From NCBI GenBank assembly GCA_014773175.1, contig VXCM01001433.1, positions 83,241 to 147,240 on the forward strand: a stretch of 64,000 bases of DNA, in the 5' to 3' direction. This stretch comes from Lucifuga dentata. Its lineage: Eukaryota > Chordata > Actinopteri > Ophidiiformes > Bythitidae. Each line of letters starts with the position of its first letter. Position 1 is the stretch's first letter. A program made the translations under genes and the position numbers. The notes beneath the pieces were generated by a model. It saw nothing but the letters and a program-made list of their open reading frames with translations. It did no database searches and was not told the DNA's origin. This document shows positions 58,128 through 64,000 of the stretch, in pieces.

Positions 58128-60562
58128 TCGAGCCAACCAACAAGGCAGTGTCTTGAGGCTCTATTTGAAAGGATGAGATGACAGTTTCTCTCCAAGGAAA
58201 TTTAACTCTCCTCTCACATGATGAGCAACAAAATGCAGGCCAGTGGTGCAGCACTTTCTTTCACATCACTCATCTTTTGTACAAAGTCACAGAACCTCCT
58301 GGGATACCTGGATGTGGCTGCTTTAGTCAAGCCCCAGTTAAAGCCACATGCGGGCAGGGGATTAAAAGCCTTTAACTAATTAATTTTTATTAAACGTTCA
58401 TGTTTTCCACTAGATCATAGGGTGACATCCCCAAACAGATGGCACTGGGCTCATGTTGTGATGGCAATGTGACACAGCATACAAGAAAAACTAGCGTTGA
58501 GGGAGGATGACAACACATGGCAAGAAAACTTTAGCTAAATGCCAGGATGTGATCCAGATTCCTCTATGACCAAGCTTTATTTCAAGTGGCAGCCCCCTGC
58601 CCCCCTCTCCCTTGATTAATGAGGGCAGAGCAGATGCTGTAGGTATGGAGTGGAGTGAATAAAGCAGGCAATGGCCCTCTTACCTGCACCCCACATGGCA
58701 AAAAGCCTTTATTTCCTCACCTTCACATCAGGCATGTCTGAGTGTCTCTGTGGGTGTGTGCACCCCATGTGTACTTTGTGCATTAGCATCTGTGTGTTCG
58801 TCGGCCTGTTTGTGTGGTGTGGTGTGTGTGTGTGAGAGAGAGAGAAGAAGGAAAGCAGGTTGATTGTACAATGTCCCAGCAGAATATCAGTAAGTCCCAG
58901 GAAAAGTGAGAAAACTGGAAAAAATAAATTATTAATAAATTAATAATTAATTAATAAATTATTTGATTCAGAAACATTAATAAATATGATAGTCTCTGAG
59001 ATGTACAGTTCACCATACATAATAAAGAGAACATATGGTACGCCATGGAAATGTATTCTATCCAGTTACTAAGATATAAATCACTCTGAATTATTGTCTT
59101 TGATGCCTTGCACCCTTTATTGCCATTTCTTGCCCTGAGCCACTCCTTGCTTTTATTTTATGTTTTTTTTTTTTAAATCACCCTGCATAAATTAGTTCCA
59201 TCTTAAACAGAAAGACAGGCTTGGCCCCATGAAACTAAGATGAGTGTCCTCTTAACCACTTGTACAGATTTAGAACTCCTTGTCAAGCAAGGGCATCTGA
59301 AGTGGGGTGTCGTGTATTAATGAAGCTCGCTGCAGGCAACACAACCATAACACTGCAGGACAGAAAATAAACTCTCTGGAATATTATGATGGCAGGAAAC
59401 AAGTATTTGGTACCTGTTTCCTTTTATAGGACTGATGGATTATTTATGATGAGGCTTAATTTACATGGGGAGCATTCAGTTGGGAAGGTCTATAAATACT
59501 TCAGGGTGCCCTGCAAATCAAGGCTTCTGTGAAACAAGCATGGTAAGAATGTGCATGCTGGTCCACAACCAGCTGTTTTCCTAAGTGGTGGTGAACACAG
59601 AGAGACTGAACGTATCCTTCCTGTTTTGATTTCTGGAGGTAGATGTGTGGTGACTGCATGGAAAGGTCAAGTCTAAATTGGGGAACAGACCTTCCAAGGT
59701 TTATGTATCGAATCTCAAAAGTCACTTTAGAGAAGTGGTGGGGTGGGGGGATAAAAAGAGAGAGATTCTTACCTGAGAGTTGTTCTCAGGGCTGAACAAC
59801 ATCTACATATGTCATTAATCTTACTCCGCTCAGTAATGGCATTCTCTTGTCCTCCTCGCCAAACTATGAAAAACTAATGACCCATTCACTGACATATAGG
59901 AAAAAACTGTGTCCTGTTCTTCAGCACAACTACAGCTTACATCTCAACTGTTTCCCTCTCAGGTGCAGATATTAGATCTCTCTCTCTCTGTCTGTCCGTT
60001 CTTTCAGGATGTACAGTTTTTTTATGAATATGTATGATTATCTATACCTTGAAATGTCCTTTTAGTTCAATTACCCATGTGGTGACAATGTAAAAATTTC
60101 TGATATAATTAACATATCACAGTGAGTCCCAGTTTTTATGAAAACAATCTTTTACACCAATACATTTAATGTATTCTCATGTGGACAAAGGCCTGCAGAA
60201 AAGAGCATTGCAGGAGGGTGAGGGCACTTATTCATTTATCTTCTATTTATGTTCTTCCATTTAATTGGATTTTCTGCTACAGACGTGGTGCTTGGACATA
60301 AATCATGCCTCTCAATCGGTCAAGATAGCCAAAAGACGGTCCCTGCTACAAATGCACGAGAAGGGCGGGCAGGGGGCAAGAGGAGGGCAAGATTTATGTG
60401 TGTGAGGAAAAACATGACCCTGGGTCTTTGTCGCCTGTCAGCAGGGCATCTTTTCCATTACCTTCAGGATTCATAAGTGCTGTATTTGTCAGGGGTCCTT
60501 GAATGAATTCAGGCCCAATAATGAAACCTGAATACTTTTTGGCATTCTAGCATAGTCTATGA

Positions 60563-60565
<3 letters not shown>
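58128..60565. other. Non-coding stretch
   Basis: No gene is supportable. It contains an AT-only palindromic-looking run (ATTAATAAATTAATAATTAA, about 58931-58950). Short frames lack domains. Confidence 0.5.

Positions 60566-60597
<32 letters not shown>
60566..60597. repeat. (TTA)n trinucleotide microsatellite
   Basis: About ten ATT/TTA units. Confidence 0.93.
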
Positions 60598-60598
<1 letters not shown>

Positions 60599-62007
60599 AT
60601 AAGCACAGCAATTAAAATTTCAGTGCCACGGCAGTATTGAATGTTGTTCATAAGGTCTTGCAAAGCAAAGCTTTGTGGAGTAGGATGTCCTTGGGTCTTC
60701 TAACATCACTGTCAGTATGGCATTATATGCAGGGGTGCACATATTTTTTATTTTTTATTTTTTTTATTTTTTTTTTTTTTGTCCAGTACTAAAATGAATA
60801 CTGGGAGTTACGGGAACGATTCATGTGAATGAACCGAGAGAAGTTTAAATGTAGATGCTGTAGATCACTGTCATCAGGGGCAAAAGCATCCATATTTTCA
60901 ACAAAGTGCCTCCTTGCAGATCATCCAGACCATGAAACTTCTACAGCTTTAAAGGAAATTCCTAATAACTGCATATTAACCTGTGTTTGATTTTTGCTGT
61001 TCCATTTATAGAGTGCAGGGTGCACACATACACACATGCTTGTCTATGAGGACAGTGTACACACCCCCAAACTCACAATGCCTCTTTAATTTCATCACAA
61101 CTGAAAGAGAAAGATACAGAGACTGTGCATGGTCTCTCTTGCTGTATTAAGCGTATATATGCTGAACATAGCTTTCAGTGTGTTATCAAATAAGTATCAG
61201 TAAAATTAAACTTAATTTTTAATAGCATATAAAGTAAAGCAAGGTTGTAAAGGCAATTATACGTATGATCAGATTCCCGTGATTCGTGTTTAGTTTTCTG
61301 TTGCTATGAGGGACATATACAATGCATTTAGAGCTGGGTGTAAGCCTTGGGATAAAATTATTTCATTCTTTTGGTATAGCTGCTTAATTATTGATTGGTG
61401 AAATTTAATAATAATTTATTATGCCAGTCAGTCCTCCAGTCAGTTTCAGTTATTTTTCAGATCCTAATAGCTTTTTAAAAAAAACACACAATGACTCTAC
61501 AAACTAGAGTCTAAGGAATATATTTAAATGCATTAGATGCCTGAGAGCATAACTTTTAATGACAATGAAACTCTGATGCCTACAATTCATTATATTCACT
61601 CCACCAGTACCAACAGCTACACTGTGTGCCCAGCATCCAATCCTGTCTCAGTATTCTTCAATAAAGTCCTTTCTGCCAAACATGATTGAGAGCCACTCTG
61701 CTTCGGAGCAGGATACGCGGAAAATGACTGGAAGAGAAAATATTGCCATTCTGGCAGCTGACGTGCCAATCCAAATTAAAAAAGTTGGAGTGGCCAGGTT
61801 TATGCTGCCTTCTTCACTGCCACTATATTTCATGCCTCTACACCTGCTACACACTGTAATACCTCTACTTTCACAGCCCCACCAAACCCTTGTCGCTGAC
61901 TTTGTAACCAACAAATAAGAATTCAAAACTGTTGTCGACATGGCGTAATTTAAGCTATTGTGTGTGAATAATGTGAGTAATTCTAATTGCCTTATCACAC
62001 TCTTTAA
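60598..62007. other. Non-coding stretch
   Basis: No gene is supportable. A T-rich run lies at 60747-60780. The 170-codon minus-strand frame at 61648-62160 crosses the miniature element at 62.0 kb and has no domain, so it is not called. Confidence 0.5.
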
Positions 62008-62182
62008 AGGACCATACTGGCGATCGGGCATGTTTGGGCCATATACACAATCCCAGGCGATTTGAAAAAATAACAGGAAAACTAAAGTACAGTTTATGTT
62101 TAGGAAATTGACTGTCAGTAATAAACATATATATGGGTTGTGTATATTAGGCTCAAACATGCACGATCACTGGTATGGTCCT
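62008..62182. mobile_element. TTAA-flanked miniature inverted-repeat element (copy C, 175 bp)
   Basis: TTAA lies at 62004-62007 and 62183-62186. The left end AGGACCATACTGGCGATCGG and the right end (reverse complement AGGACCATACCAGTGATCGT) continue as inverted repeats through CATGTTTG and toward ATATACACAA, about 45 bp in all. It is the most symmetrical member of the family also seen at 10.8 kb and, diverged, at 4.7 kb. It has no coding capacity and must depend on a transposase from elsewhere. Confidence 0.85.
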
Positions 62183-63450
62183 TTAAAGCAGAGAAAAGCC
62201 TGTATAGCCTCTTTACAGTATGTAGACCTGTACCCCATAAATACTGAGACATATCCTGACCTGACTGACCATGATTTATCAAAATGTTCAGGTTAGGCTT
62301 GCCTCTTAATTTCATTTAGTCAATAGAAGTATATAAAGTGGTAAGTGATGCTTTGGAACAGAATACTGTTTTCCCAGATATTTTCAAATTGTTATCATTT
62401 TTCGTTTAAATGATAGCATTTAACAATTCCTAGTGATTATTCATGTTTTTCTAGGTTTATAAAAACTCATTAACCTCAAACGAAGATCTGTCAGTATGTT
62501 TTATTATTCGTCATACATGATAGACTTGTGAAATTGCACTGTGATTAAAAACAGAAGCTTTTCTCGTGACTTGTCAAGAAAACATGATTATGTGGTCAGA
62601 CATTGATCAGGAGGAAAGAGCATGTGTGAGAGGAGAAGTGGTGGCTATCAACGTAATTGCTACCTGCAGAGTCTTCCCTTTATCTGGATTGACATGGAGG
62701 GGTTTAGCGATTTTCATTATGTTATTGCAGATGTCTGTTTGACTTCAGCCAGCCATTTAGTTTGATAAAAGATTACTACAATATAAAACACGCTCAGGGG
62801 TACAACAATAAAATCTGAGAGGTTGGTGATGACACAGCACAAAGAAATATAAAGAAACTGGTCATCCAACAACAGTAAGGTCACTGACAATAACATCAAC
62901 ATGCATTATAAGGCAGTCTATTGAACTGTCTACCCTTGTCCACTACATTTAAAGTACCATTGATTAGGTTTAATGATGTTTTATTGTTTGAATTGGGCCT
63001 GAGAGGCCAGGGGGATGAGAGGAGGGGAGAGCTATGACTTTTCAGTGATGTTTTATATCCAATTATCTTCATGCTGAGTGGAGGGAGGAATGGCAAACAC
63101 AGGCTAAATGGTGCGTTTCATATGTGGTCAAACTCGGTGCTAACCTCAGGCTGTGAATATCATCTAAGCTGAACATGTGTGTCCTAGTCGGGCTGTTACT
63201 TTCTCAAATTACCCAGCGCACAAGGACACAGAGCAGACGAGTGGTTATCTTCTTTATCTGAACCAAAGGCAAAAAATATTCGGGAGTTAGTAGCCAAATG
63301 TGTATTAATAATGAAGGAAAATGTTGCTTGATAGATATCAGATTGAATAATGATTCAGAGTTCCTTTGATCCCATTGATTATATTCCATGTTCTTACTGT
63401 ATTTTCATATATGGTCTATTTTGCAACCTTTGCAATGCAATAAAGAGCAC
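62183..63450. other. Non-coding stretch
   Basis: No gene is supportable and no repeats are obvious. Confidence 0.5.
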
Positions 63451-63480
63451 AAAAAAAAAAAAAAANAAAAAAAAAAAAAA
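63451..63480. repeat. Poly-A tract with N at 63466
   Basis: An A run split by one N (contig join). Confidence 0.93.
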
Positions 63481-63935
63481 GAAAAAAAAGAAATGGACAG
63501 CTGCGTCCGGCCTGAGCCAATAGAACTGTGAAACATGGATGCTGGCCTTGTACTTTGAAGGTATTTTTTGTGGATCCTACAGCATAAAATCACTACAGCT
63601 TATTTTTCTATAGGGTCCAGCCTTTGATATCTTATAATTACTCCATGATTGCCAGTACTATAATTTTGACTGTAGGACTCAATACTACTTGTCATATTCC
63701 AATGGATGTCTTGGTTGTATTTCATGCCTGTGTTGCAGCAGCATTAACGGACTCCTATAGCATAAAGGCTTGGTTATACTTGCGGGGGCTGTTGCTGGCC
63801 ACATGTGGGTGGACTTCCACAGAGTGCTGGAGCATTTATAATTGGCACATTGTCCGTTGCAATATTCTCTGAAATGACAGGGGGCGTACACAGAAAATAC
63901 TATGTAAACAGGAAGTAGTCAGCGAAGTAGTCACA
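63481..63935. other. Non-coding stretch
   Basis: No gene is supportable. Frames at 63624-63872 (+) and 63685-63891 (-) lie on opposite strands over the same sequence and have no domain. Confidence 0.5.
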
Positions 63936-64000
63936 ATCTTCTTCTTCTTTTCCTTTCGGCTTTTCCCTTCAGGGGTCACCACAGCGAATCATCTGCCTCC
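63936..64000. repeat. Common teleost interspersed repeat, cut by window edge
   Basis: CTTCTTCTTCTTTTCCTTTC, GGCTTTTCCCTTCAGGGGTC and ACCACAGCGAATCATCTGCC closely match, from memory, the start of a very abundant fish repeat. It continues beyond 64000, so its type cannot be judged here. Confidence 0.6.

Noticed and set aside
61648..62160. 170-codon minus-strand ORF
   Set aside because: It overlaps the TTAA-flanked miniature element at 62.0 kb, has no recognisable domain, and its opposite strand is also open, so it is a chance frame through a repeat.

Overview
This window looks like ordinary non-coding DNA from a vertebrate, most probably a teleost fish. It is AT-rich and full of long (CA)n, (CT)n and (GA)n arrays. 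It carries a Tc1/mariner-type deletion derivative with TA flanks, several short inverted-repeat elements, a decayed LINE, and several stretches I recognise as common fish interspersed repeats. There are no operons, ribosome binding sites or dense ORFs. Almost every ORF above 60 codons is a chance frame, a microsatellite translation or part of a repeat. No complete host gene can be supported. The only host-like coding candidate is a possible terminal exon at 32890-33220 (+), and it is weak.

Layout. 1-8.7 kb: unique AT-rich DNA with poly-A/T and CA tracts, a near-perfect 66-bp hairpin (5768-5833) and one copy of a TTAA-flanked miniature element (4655-4866). 8.7-11.1 kb: a 374-bp Tc1/mariner derivative, a compound CT/CA microsatellite and the best long copy of the TTAA element. 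11-22.7 kb: mostly unique DNA with CA/CT arrays, a tRNA-like SINE fragment, and a 78-bp alternating purine-pyrimidine tract. 22.7-30.1 kb: fish interspersed repeats, GA/CT arrays and a 214-bp foldback MITE (29873-30086). 30-41 kb: unique DNA with a perfect 16-bp-stem hairpin, the candidate exon and paired GT/AC arrays. 41.2-44.4 kb: a 5'-truncated non-LTR retrotransposon on the minus strand, with endonuclease C-terminus, reverse transcriptase and a C-terminal Cys/His motif, broken by stops, frameshifts and a deletion. 44.4-46 kb: an AT-rich array of ~171-bp units with another repeat embedded. 46-64 kb: mainly unique DNA with further repeats (a LINE-type 3' tail next to a possible hAT-type fragment near 54.2-54.9 kb, and a compact TTAA element at 62.0 kb), AT-rich blocks that might be conserved non-coding elements, and a common fish repeat running off the right edge.

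Assembly quality. I counted fifteen single N characters. Four are flanked by exact 64-66 bp direct duplications and the rest lie in homopolymers or microsatellites, so they mark contig joins whose overlaps were not merged. Two of these joins fall inside the LINE; one creates an apparent frameshift and the other an apparent in-frame protein duplication. I found no convincing previously undescribed biological system. The most interesting items are the hairpins with very short loops, the TTAA-flanked miniature-element family, the ~171-bp array and the candidate exon.
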